A stretch of 62,117 nt of DNA from Chryseobacterium potabilaquae (lineage in GTDB: Bacteria > Bacteroidota > Bacteroidia > Flavobacteriales > Weeksellaceae): contig NZ_CACVBR010000025.1 in assembly GCF_902728265.1 (NCBI RefSeq), positions 1 to 62,117 of the forward strand. Reading direction: 5' to 3'. Shown piece by piece: positions 23,199 through 30,541 of this stretch; the first letter of the stretch is position 1, and each line of letters starts with the position of its first letter. The notes under the pieces were generated by a model, which saw only the letters and a list, made by a program, of their open reading frames with translations, made no database searches and had not been told where the DNA came from. The position numbers and the translations under genes were made by a program.

Positions 23199-24578
23199 TT
23201 GGAAGAGTATTTTGGAAATGAACTTGTGAAAAAGTTCGAGGAAATGATGGAAAACAATGATGAATTCTACTTTGATACAGAGGAGTTAGAAGATATTATT
23301 GTTTACTATCTAGAACTAGGTGATTTTAATTATGCAGATACAGCCGTCAATTATGGCTTAAGGCTTCATCCTAATTCTTTAGGTATCAAGATTAAAAAAC
23401 TGGAGGTACTTCTGGAATGGGAGGAATATAATATGGCAAAGGAGCTTATTGATGAATTGAAAGGCTCATCAATGGAAAATACAGACTTTTTAGTTTGTTA
23501 TGCTAAATATTATTCCAATTTAGGAAACCCTAGAAAGTCAATTGAGATTTGTAAAAAGGCATTAGAGCTTAGAGAAGAAGAAAATTTTCTTCACAACTTT
23601 ATTGCTGATGAATACGTGAACTTGGGTGATCCATTTAATGCTCTTAAGCACTATAAAAAGGCTTTGCAGGAAGATCCTACGGATGACTATGCATTAGAAA
23701 ATTGTATGGTATGCTTTAATGATTTAAATAGAAGTGAAGAAGCCATCGCTTTTCTTAATGAATATTTGGATGAGTTTGCTTACTCTGAAACTGCTTGGCT
23801 AGAGTATGGACAATTCTATTTTAATAAAAAGAATTATGAAGAGGCAATAAAAGGATATGATTATTTATTGGCAATTAATTCAAATTCTGTTGGTGTCTAT
23901 GCCAATAAAGCCGCTTGCTATGAGGCGTTAGGAAAATATCAGAATGCGATTGATGTGTATAAGGAAATGCTTGAACTGGAATATACCCAAGCCTTCACTT
24001 ATTATAAGATAGGATTATGCCATAAAGCTCTTAAGCAACCTATTCTTGCATTAAACGCATTTCAAAAATCATTAAGAGAAGACCCACAGTTTTATCTTGC
24101 CATGATGGAACAGTCTTACCTATATGAAGAGATGGGGGGAATGTCTGAAGCTTTGCACTTTGCAAAAGAAGCTACTCAGTTAAATGAAACGAACCTTGAT
24201 TATCAGAAAAGGCTTGCATTTTTATTTATAGATTCCGGTAAATTTGAAGAAAGTCTTTCCTGCTTGGATAAGCTAGTAGAAGCTGAACCATCAAGATTTT
24301 ATAATTGGTATGCTTATTCGGAAGTGTTGATGCTTTTAGGAGAGTATGGAGAAGCTGTAGAAGTATTAATTAAAGCTCTTAAAAGACATGATAGGGCAGA
24401 GTTATACTATCAGTTAAGTAATTGCTATTTTAACCTAAAAAAACAAGAAAAAGGAGTTGAGTCCCTTCAAAAAGCATTGTCTTTAGATCCTTCTTTAGCT
24501 CCGGATATGCAGAAAAAATATCCTTTTATTAAAGATGAGGTGAAGAAAGCCAAGGCAAAAGTCAAGAAAAAGAATTGA
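23199..24578 (+). CDS. Tetratricopeptide repeat protein
   Basis: The 459-residue cytosolic protein starts at TTG (23199). It is made of roughly ten to twelve TPR units of about 34 residues, for example 'NFLHNFIADEYVNLGDPFNALKHYKKALQEDP' (about 130-160) and 'VGVYANKAACYEALGKYQNAIDVYKEML' (about 230-260), followed by a Lys-rich tail (KKAKAKVKKKN). TPR superhelices bind peptides or proteins, and the partner is unknown. The N-terminus (VKKFEEMMENN) is acidic and helical. A bidirectional terminator separates it from the convergent EamA gene. Confidence 0.85.
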   Translation: MEEYFGNELVKKFEEMMENNDEFYFDTEELEDIIVYYLELGDFNYADTAVNYGLRLHPNSLGIKIKKLEVLLEWEEYNMAKELIDELKGSSMENTDFLVCYAKYYSNLGNPRKSIEICKKALELREEENFLHNFIADEYVNLGDPFNALKHYKKALQEDPTDDYALENCMVCFNDLNRSEEAIAFLNEYLDEFAYSETAWLEYGQFYFNKKNYEEAIKGYDYLLAINSNSVGVYANKAACYEALGKYQNAIDVYKEMLELEYTQAFTYYKIGLCHKALKQPILALNAFQKSLREDPQFYLAMMEQSYLYEEMGGMSEALHFAKEATQLNETNLDYQKRLAFLFIDSGKFEESLSCLDKLVEAEPSRFYNWYAYSEVLMLLGEYGEAVEVLIKALKRHDRAELYYQLSNCYFNLKKQEKGVESLQKALSLDPSLAPDMQKKYPFIKDEVKKAKAKVKKKN

Positions 24579-24619
24579 TTTTTGGCAAAAAGAATAAAAG
24601 TGTAATTATCTTAATATAA

Positions 24620-24650
24620 AAATCCTGCATTTTTGCAGGATTTATTTTTT
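24620..24650. terminator. Convergent bidirectional terminator
   Basis: AAATCCTGCA pairs with TGCAGGATTT around a short T loop (24620-24642) and has T-runs on both strands. It serves the TPR gene and the EamA gene, which end towards each other. Confidence 0.9.
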
Positions 24651-25529
24651 TGATGAGTTGTTTGATCTTAAAAATAAGAGTCCTCCTATAATAACTCCAG
24701 CTCCGGAATATTGTAAAAGAGATAATTTTTCACCATCTAAAATTCCCCAAATAATTGCCACAATAGGCATAAGTAAAGTTACTGTGGATGCAAAGAGAGG
24801 GGTTGAAACTTTTAGTAGTCTATAATTCATCATCATGGCTAATCCTGTTCCGAAAATAGATAATAAACTGACAAACATCAGCCCAAGCATATTCTCTTTT
24901 GAAAAGGTAAACTCCGAAAAGAATCCAGTGAATGCTAGCGAAATAAGTGATGGAAGGAATATGACAAACGAAAATACAAAAGCAGATAGGATTGTTGAGG
25001 ACACTTCCATGAGCTTAGATTTGACAGTAGTAGTACTTATTGCATAGCATAAAGTAGCTAATAACAAGAGTAAAATAGGAATTAATTTGAATTTCCCGCC
25101 TTCTCCATCTCCTCCAAAAGCAAGTAAGCAAACCCCCGTAAAGCTAACTAAAGTTCCTATAATTTGCTTTTTTGTGGTTTCAAACTTCCAGATAAGCGCA
25201 CCTACGATGATAACAAAAATAGGCATCATGGAATTAACGATTCCTGCAATGCTGCTGCTTACTTCCGTTTCAGCTAATGGAAATAAGAACATCGGTATGA
25301 AATTCCCTGTAAATGCAGCTAAAATAAGCCATTTCAAATGTTTCTTAGGAAATGATTTATATTTTGTAATCGCAAGGGGAAGTAGAATTATTCCGGCAAT
25401 AAGACATCTTAAAGCTCCCACTTGGAAAGGATTAAAGTGCTCTAAAGATTTTTTAATTAATATAAAGGAAGAACCCCAAATAATACTTAATACAATTAAT
25501 AGGATCCATTTTTCTTTATCTGCATTCAT
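24642..25529 (-). CDS. EamA/DMT-family transporter
   Basis: The 295-residue protein has ten predicted membrane helices in two EamA repeats. The opening 'LLIVLSIIWGSSFILIKKSL' and 'FQVGALRCLIAGIILLPLA' are typical of the drug/metabolite transporter superfamily. The substrate cannot be predicted; relatives export amino acids, metabolites or drugs. Its ATG overlaps the stop codon of aat (TAATG on the minus strand), so it is translated as the second gene of an aat operon. Confidence 0.88.
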   Translation of the reverse strand: MNADKEKWILLIVLSIIWGSSFILIKKSLEHFNPFQVGALRCLIAGIILLPLAITKYKSFPKKHLKWLILAAFTGNFIPMFLFPLAETEVSSSIAGIVNSMMPIFVIIVGALIWKFETTKKQIIGTLVSFTGVCLLAFGGDGEGGKFKLIPILLLLLATLCYAISTTTVKSKLMEVSSTILSAFVFSFVIFLPSLISLAFTGFFSEFTFSKENMLGLMFVSLLSIFGTGLAMMMNYRLLKVSTPLFASTVTLLMPIVAIIWGILDGEKLSLLQYSGAGVIIGGLLFLRSNNSSKK

Positions 25530-26170
25530 TATTTTGTATGTAAAATTTTTAAAAATTCTTTTTTAGGGATCATTTTTGCACCTAAGCTTTCTAAATGTTC
25601 TGTATAGGATTGGCAATCAATGAGATTTATGTTTTTTTTATTGTTTTCAACAAAATATATAAATCCAGCTTTGGAAGCATTGCTTATTTTGGCAAACATA
25701 CTTTCTCCGCAAAAGACTTTTCCGATTTGTATTCCGTAAAGCCCGCCTACTAGCTCATCATCTTTCCATACTTCAATGCTTTTTGCCAGACCATATTCAT
25801 GAAGTTTTATAAATACATCCATCAATTCATTGGAGAGCCACGTACTATCTTGTCCTTTTCTTTTTGTTTGTTGGCAATTTTTAATAACTTCCCTAAAATT
25901 CTGATTTTCTGTAAAAGTGAAAAAATTTTTATTCAATAGTTTTCTCATAGACTTGGAAACCTTCAATTCATGAGGGAATAGCACAAATCTAGGATCTGGG
26001 CACCACCATAAAATTTCTTCGCCGGGATTATACCAAGGGAATATTCCCAACTGATATCCTAGCCAAACTCTCTCTAAGGAGATATCTCCTCCAAAAGCAA
26101 TGATGCCTTTATGGCCATCATAAAGCTCAGGATCGGGAAATGAAATTTCGTTTTCGTCTAGTCGAACCAT
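25529..26170 (-). CDS. aat: Leucyl/phenylalanyl-tRNA-protein transferase
   Basis: The 213-residue protein has the Aat core: 'GIIAFGGDISLERVWLGYQLGIFPWYNPGEEILWWCPDPR' and 'LVGGLYGIQIGKVFCGESMFAKISNASK'. It adds Leu or Phe to proteins with N-terminal Arg or Lys, marking them for ClpS-ClpAP degradation (N-end rule). The length is normal. The downstream transporter gene overlaps its stop, and the DUF3127 gene lies upstream on the same strand, 63 bases away. Confidence 0.95.
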   Translation of the reverse strand: MVRLDENEISFPDPELYDGHKGIIAFGGDISLERVWLGYQLGIFPWYNPGEEILWWCPDPRFVLFPHELKVSKSMRKLLNKNFFTFTENQNFREVIKNCQQTKRKGQDSTWLSNELMDVFIKLHEYGLAKSIEVWKDDELVGGLYGIQIGKVFCGESMFAKISNASKAGFIYFVENNKKNINLIDCQSYTEHLESLGAKMIPKKEFLKILHTK

Positions 26171-26233
26171 TTTGGAAAAAAAATCCTACTTGAGTAAAGC
26201 AGGATTCTATTATTTATTCTAATATTAGTTATA

Positions 26234-26611
26234 TTAAAAAGGCAAATCATCATCATCGTCCCCAGCGAATGGATTTTCATTGGAAACAGAAGATGTAGTT
26301 TGAGATGGCATAGCTTGAGTAGGCTCAGCATTGTTTTCAAATACTTTTTCTACTCTCCATCCTGTAATTGAATTGAAATATTTTGTTTCCCCTTGAGGAG
26401 AAGTCCATTCTCTTCCTCTGATATTAATTCCTACTTTCACATTCTCTCCTTCTGTTATATTATCCAATAAACTGATCTTATCAGACAAAAATTCTATATT
26501 GATTGGTTGTGGATATTGTTCTTGGGTCAAAATGACCATCTCTCTCTTTTGAAAACCACTTGCAAATGTCTGAGCATCAAAAAGTTTCTTTACAGTTCCT
26601 TGTAATTCCAT
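26234..26611 (-). CDS. DUF3127 OB-fold-like protein
   Basis: The protein is 125 residues when begun at MELQGTVKKLFD (start near 26611). A longer in-frame start would run back into the tRNA promoter region and is rejected. The body (about 1-85) matches DUF3127, which resembles single-strand DNA-binding OB folds ('GTVKKLFDAQTFASGFQKREMVI', 'INIRGREWTSPQGETKYFNSI'). It ends in a Pro/Ser/Asn linker and a tail of five Asp then LPF, very like the acidic tip of SSB proteins that recruits repair enzymes. It probably binds nucleic acid or SSB partners. Confidence 0.85.
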   Translation of the reverse strand: MELQGTVKKLFDAQTFASGFQKREMVILTQEQYPQPINIEFLSDKISLLDNITEGENVKVGINIRGREWTSPQGETKYFNSITGWRVEKVFENNAEPTQAMPSQTTSSVSNENPFAGDDDDDLPF

Positions 26612-26709
26612 ATCATAAATATTAACAGTGTAAAAGTAATAAAATGAAATGTAATAAATGGGCTCGGAGAAAAAAAAAGCAAAAAAAATATTTTTTTTTG
26701 AGAAAATGC

Positions 26710-26739
26710 TTGCAATTAAAGAAAATTGCCCTATATTTG
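26710..26739 (+). promoter_or_regulatory. Promoter of the tRNA cluster
   Basis: TTG (26710-26712), a 19-base spacer and TATATTTG (26732-26739) make a near-ideal Bacteroidota promoter. It lies about 48 bases before the first tRNA. Confidence 0.8.
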
Positions 26740-26786
26740 CACTCACAAAAACGAAACAAGCTCTTTAAAATAAACTTAAAAACAAC

Positions 26787-26868
26787 GCGGATGTGGTGTA
26801 ATTGGTAGCCACGCCAGACTTAGGATCTGGTGCCGAGAGGCGTGGGGGTTCGAGTCCCTTCATCCGCA
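26787..26868 (+). tRNA. tRNA-Leu (anticodon TAG)
   Basis: Acceptor GCGGATG (26787-26793) pairs with CATCCGC (26861-26867). The anticodon loop CTTAGGA in the stem CCAGA/TCTGG gives TAG. The long variable arm (GTGCCGAGAGGCGT region) and GGTTCGAGTCC T-arm fit a leucine tRNA. CCA is not encoded in full. Confidence 0.93.
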
Positions 26869-26874
26869 CAGTAT

Positions 26875-26950
26875 GCGAAAATAGCTCAGCTGGTAGAGCA
26901 CAACCTTGCCAAGGTTGGGGTCGCGGGTTCGAATCCCGTTTTTCGCTCCA
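26875..26950 (+). tRNA. tRNA-Gly (anticodon GCC)
   Basis: Acceptor GCGAAAA pairs with TTTTCGC. The anticodon stem CAACC/GGTTG holds TTGCCAA, so the anticodon is GCC. The T-arm is GCGGGTTCGAATCCCGT, and the discriminator T is followed by an encoded CCA. Length 76, no long variable arm. Confidence 0.95.
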
Positions 26951-26956
26951 CTCCAT

Positions 26957-27040
26957 GCCCTGGTGGTGGAACTGGTAGACACGCAGGACTTAAAATCCTG
27001 TGTTCGTAAGAACGTGCGGGTTCAAGTCCCGCCTGGGGTA
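26957..27040 (+). tRNA. tRNA-Leu (anticodon TAA)
   Basis: Acceptor GCCCTGG pairs with CTGGGGT using G-T pairs. The anticodon loop CTTAAAA in AGGA/TCCT gives TAA. A long variable arm (TGTTCGTAAGAACG) marks a leucine tRNA. The three tRNAs sit 6 bases apart and share one promoter. Confidence 0.93.
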
Positions 27041-27045
27041 CATAG

Positions 27046-27082
27046 ACCGAAAATCATATTAAATGGTTTTCGGTTTTTTTTT
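27046..27082 (+). terminator. Terminator of the tRNA operon
   Basis: ACCGAAAA (27046-27053) pairs with TTTTCGGT (27067-27074) across a 13-base loop, followed by a T9 run. Confidence 0.9.
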
Positions 27083-27709
27083 GTCCATTTTTTTTACAAA
27101 ACCTTTAATACTTGCTTTACTTGCATTGAATAATTTAAATGGATTAGGATTCGGAATAAATATTTTAGTTTTCCTATCTTTGAGTTTCTATTTAGTTATC
27201 TTAACATCTACATAGAGGTAAAGTTAAGGACTTTTTAAAATATGATGAATAGAATTACTTGACCAACTTATTTTAGTGGCAACCTCTTTATTTAATAAGC
27301 CCTAGGGATGAAATAAAGGTAATTTTCCTTTCACAAGTAGCTTCCTACTAATCTTTAAAAGATATTCTCTCTTCTTTTTCTGTAAGCATAATATAGTATT
27401 TTCCATAGATCAATACACCTTATTAACATTAGTTAATAAGTTAAAATGAGAGTTTCTGAAAAATTATTTTGTATTAGAAGGGTTTTGAAATTTTGTTTCT
27501 ATTTTTGTCCCGAGCTTAGTTTATTATTCTTTGATATTGAGTATAATAACTTCTTTACTTCAATTCCTTTTTTGAATAATTGAAAATTTGTTTAGAATCT
27601 AGATAATTAATAGAGGGTAATCTTTATATCAAATTATTTTTGATGTAAAGATTACCCTAACTTTTGTATCAGATCCGCTCGAATCAGTAGGTTTTTTATA
27701 AATAGATAT
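27083..27709. other. Non-coding gap between tRNA operon and recombinase
   Basis: No reading frame with family resemblance is seen on either strand. The only clear structure is the long hairpin at 27614-27658. No second copy of a tRNA 3' end was noticed in the window, so there is no sign of an integration (attL/attR) pair here. Confidence 0.5.
27614..27658. terminator. Long hairpin terminator after the recombinase gene
   Basis: A 20-base stem (27614-27633 with 27639-27658), broken only by one G-T pair, encloses ATTAT. It lies just downstream of the recombinase stop on the minus strand. Confidence 0.75.
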
Positions 27710-28960
27710 TTATTTTTTTTGTTTACCGGAATATATTTCTTCAAAATAATTTCCGAGAGCCATTATTCCTTCATGATTTACGGGATTTATATAATTAAGA
27801 AAAATTTTTTCACTGCTATGTCCGGTGGCTTGCATTAATAAAGGAGTCGGAATTTTACCATAAAAATTCGATGCAAAGCTACGCCGGCCAATATGACTAC
27901 TTATATTTCGAAATTTTTCTATTTGCATTTCCCTACTCCTAAATCCTATTCTTTTGCGGGTTTTCACAAATTCTTTAATTCCTGATAAATCTGCAATTTC
28001 TTTGATATGTTTATTATATAAACTTCTATCCATGGCTTTTGGAAAATTATTATTATTCTTTGTGAGAATATCCAATACAGTGGGATGAAGTGGTAAAATG
28101 ATTTCTTTTCCTGTTTTTTGCTGAATAAAAGAAATGCATATTTTTCCATTTATATTGATCAGTTGGTTACTATTAAATCTCATAAAATCTGAAATCCTTT
28201 GACCGGTATAACAACTTATGAGAAGCCAGTCTTTAGCGATTTGGAGATCTGCAGGAACCTCTGTTTGTTTTATTTTTTTTAATTCTTTTTCATTAAGCGT
28301 AATGATTCTTTTAGGATTTTTATTTTTTGGAATCTCCAAATTTCTTACATGCGTGGCAAAGCCCATTCTTTCCGCATAATTTAAAATAGTTTTTACAAAT
28401 TCGACTGTTCTTTTAATTGTACTCTCCGAATATTGTTCTGATTTTCCAAAAAAATAAAAAGATTGGATGAACTCAGAATTGACGTCTTGTAATAATATAT
28501 GTTTGGTTATAAAGCTTTCAAATTTTTCAATGAGTCTGAAAAATACCAAGTATCTTCTATAGGTGGAAAGGCAAAGTGTTTCTTTTTTGGCATCGAGATA
28601 TTGAGATATCATGTGAAGGAGACTTTCTTCAGAATAATTTTTTTGTTGTTCATCAATACTTATTTTTTTAATTATTTCTGAAATGACTTTTGAAGAAGGG
28701 GCTTTGTTTTTTAATTTTTTAGTTTGAATAAGTTTTGCCAGTTCTATTTTAATGCTATTAAGCTTCACATTAAGTTGCTTAAATTTTTTACAGTAAATGT
28801 TTTTAGGTCTTTTTTTTACATGATCCCAGTCTTCAATATTGATATAAAAAGGAGTATTAAAATGATAGGAATAATCTGATTCGGCCTCTGGAGAAAAAGA
28901 AAGAAAAATTTGATTTTTACGATTTTTAATATTAGGCGATAAATAATAAGAAAAGGTCAT
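27710..28960 (-). CDS. Tyrosine recombinase (phage-integrase family), probable DNA invertase
   Basis: The protein has 416 residues from ATG at 28960; a GTG at 28993 would add 11. An arm-binding-like N-terminus ('IKNRKNQIFLSFSPE'), a SAM-like core-binding domain (about 105-215) and a catalytic domain follow in order. The visible catalytic residues are Arg255 (TGQRISD), His356 and Arg359 (HIGRR), His381 (GHSSEKIFLNY) and nucleophile Tyr390. This is the usual form of Bacteroidota integrases and shufflons. Directly upstream, 25-bp inverted repeats flank 191 bp holding its own promoter. This favours a local inversion role over island integration, despite the nearby tRNA genes. Confidence 0.9.
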   Translation of the reverse strand: MTFSYYLSPNIKNRKNQIFLSFSPEAESDYSYHFNTPFYINIEDWDHVKKRPKNIYCKKFKQLNVKLNSIKIELAKLIQTKKLKNKAPSSKVISEIIKKISIDEQQKNYSEESLLHMISQYLDAKKETLCLSTYRRYLVFFRLIEKFESFITKHILLQDVNSEFIQSFYFFGKSEQYSESTIKRTVEFVKTILNYAERMGFATHVRNLEIPKNKNPKRIITLNEKELKKIKQTEVPADLQIAKDWLLISCYTGQRISDFMRFNSNQLININGKICISFIQQKTGKEIILPLHPTVLDILTKNNNNFPKAMDRSLYNKHIKEIADLSGIKEFVKTRKRIGFRSREMQIEKFRNISSHIGRRSFASNFYGKIPTPLLMQATGHSSEKIFLNYINPVNHEGIMALGNYFEEIYSGKQKK

Positions 28961-29007
28961 TCTGAAAAATTTGATGTAATTTATATTTTTCACAAAAATA
29001 ATATAAA

Positions 29008-29032
29008 TTATTGGTCTATTTCAGACTAATAA
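29008..29032. repeat. Inverted repeat IRL, candidate recombinase core site
   Basis: Two 10-base arms, TTATTGGTCT and AGACTAATAA, flank the 5-base spacer ATTTC. The arms are inverted copies of each other except for one base (G at 29012). The 25-bp unit is the reverse complement of 29224-29248 with that single mismatch. Confidence 0.85.
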
Positions 29033-29223
29033 CACAAAGATAATAATTATTTTATAAAAAACAATAATTTTATTTAAATTATTAAAAAATAGTTACTTGG
29101 GGCAAATATTTTTCCTTATCTCCTATTCAAATATAAGAAAAAAAAATAAAAAAATATTTCCACAAACCCCTTTCATTGCTTTATTTTTTGGTAAAATGGT
29201 TAGTCTCAGATAAATATTTATCA
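29033..29223. other. Candidate invertible DNA segment
   Basis: 191 bp between the two 25-bp inverted repeats, with no coding potential. It holds a promoter reading left into the recombinase gene (29035-29064), a second TATATTTG on the minus strand (29128-29135) without a good -33 element, and a lone half-site TTAGTCT (29200-29206). In the present orientation no promoter reading right was found. Confidence 0.6.
29035..29064 (-). promoter_or_regulatory. Promoter inside the candidate invertible segment
   Basis: On the minus strand TTG (complement of 29062-29064), a 19-base spacer and TATCTTTG (complement of 29035-29042) fit the Bacteroidota promoter. Transcription would begin in or next to the left inverted repeat and run into the recombinase gene. 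Inversion would turn it towards 29881. Confidence 0.65.
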
Positions 29224-29248
29224 TTATTAGTCTGAAATAGACTAATAA
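29224..29248. repeat. Inverted repeat IRR, candidate recombinase core site
   Basis: Arms TTATTAGTCT and AGACTAATAA flank the spacer GAAAT, the reverse complement of the left spacer ATTTC. The two sites are therefore in opposite orientation, the arrangement that yields inversion. Confidence 0.85.
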
Positions 29249-29880
29249 AAAGAATACACAAATACAATGCGAAAAAATCAGGCTTTACATAGGAGCTTTA
29301 GGTTTTATTGCGCATATGAGTATAATGTTTTGAACATGAAATATTTATTAAATAAAATGAAAAAAAATGACACCCTACTATTTTCACACGGCTAATTTTT
29401 AATAGGATTTATTTCTTTGTCAAATCTGATATCAGATGCTGGTTAGTAAGCTGAATATGGGATTTAATTTGGAGGTTTATCAAAATTACATTTCATCGTA
29501 ATTAATATTCCGGAGGTTATGAAGGTGACCTCTGGATATTGTCCCGATTAACAACAGATGGGGCTTGCTAAAAAAATTCAGATTTAATTTCATTTTCGAC
29601 CAGGTGGGAATAAAAACAGTTGATAATACTAATTTCAAGGGAAATCAATACATAGATTATGTTTTTATTTAATAGGCTAGGTAAAAATAATTTCTATAGG
29701 TAAATAGACTTAAATGATGTATTGGCTTATGTTGAAACAAGTGAGTCTGGATATTAATAAACAAGAAAAGGTAAAGATTGAGATTTTCGTATAGTTAGAC
29801 GGCATGCACTGATTTTTATGAATTATTACATGCCGCTCTTTTGATAAAACAAATTTTTTTTAATATAAAACACTCAACAA
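29249..29880. other. Long leader/intergenic region with decayed coding fragment
   Basis: No intact gene is present. At 29552-29671 the plus strand reads about 39 codons of protein-like sequence without a start (including DQVGIKTVDNTNFKGN), possibly a gene remnant. CGGCATG (29800-29806) pairs with CATGCCG (29829-29835) and is followed by CTCTTTTG, a possible attenuator or terminator 45 bases before the gene at 29881. Confidence 0.4.
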
Positions 29881-30519
29881 ATGAAAAAAACATTTATTAC
29901 ACTTACAATTGCTGTAGGTACATTTGCATTCGGGCAGGTAGGAGTTAATACAACCGAACCTAAGTCCACTTTAGATGTTATGGGAGTTTCTTCTCCTACG
30001 GTTCCTGATGGTGTTCTCGTTCCTCGCTATTCAGTGACTGAACTTGCAGCAAAAGATGCTGCATATGCTTCTGATCAAAATGGAACACTGGTTTTTGTAA
30101 CCTCCTCAATAACGGGGACGACCGTAAAAACATCAGATATATCGGCAGCAGGATTCTATTACTATGACAATTCTACTTCAAAATGGAAGGCAGTAGGAGG
30201 AGGAAGTAGCTCTGATTCTACATTTAATATAAGTCCTGCTGAGATCACGGCAACTTATAATGTATTAGTAACAGATGATTTTCTTAAGTTAAATCCTTCG
30301 GGTTCGGGTCAAACTTTGAATTTACCTAATGAAACAACTGACCCTACACTTAAGAGAGGAAAAAAGATTTATGTTTCTAATATTTCATTAGAATTCATGG
30401 AAATTGTGCCCCATCCTAGAAGTCCTTTTACTACCGGTGTACTCGCTCAACGAGGGGGAATATTGATTTACATTGGGGGCACTGGTCCAGGATCTTGGGA
30501 ATGGATAACGGGTTCATAA
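29881..30519 (+). CDS. Secreted protein with VGVNT-type N-terminus
   Basis: The 212-residue protein has a signal peptide (cut near FAFG-Q19) followed at once by QVGVNTTEPKSTLDV. This opening recurs in secreted, tail-fibre-like proteins of Flavobacteriia and in three further genes of this window. The rest is Ser/Thr/Gly-rich and beta-like, ending 'GTGPGSWEWITGS', without a type IX secretion C-terminal domain. It is the first gene right of the candidate invertible promoter and 22 bases before the first FISUMP gene, so they may share a transcript. A role at the cell surface is likely; the target is unknown. Confidence 0.75.
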   Translation: MKKTFITLTIAVGTFAFGQVGVNTTEPKSTLDVMGVSSPTVPDGVLVPRYSVTELAAKDAAYASDQNGTLVFVTSSITGTTVKTSDISAAGFYYYDNSTSKWKAVGGGSSSDSTFNISPAEITATYNVLVTDDFLKLNPSGSGQTLNLPNETTDPTLKRGKKIYVSNISLEFMEIVPHPRSPFTTGVLAQRGGILIYIGGTGPGSWEWITGS

Positions 30520-30541
30520 TACAATAAATAAAAGTTCAAAA

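Noticed and set aside
27046..27074. CCGAAAA sequence as a fourth copy of the shared stem motif
   Set aside because: It is part of the tRNA-operon terminator, lacks the TAGG tail and is not placed before a start codon.
26787..28960. tRNA genes next to a tyrosine recombinase as the left end of an integrative island
   Set aside because: No repeated tRNA 3' end was noticed elsewhere in the window and no conjugation or excision genes are present. The inverted repeats beside the recombinase explain it better as a local invertase.
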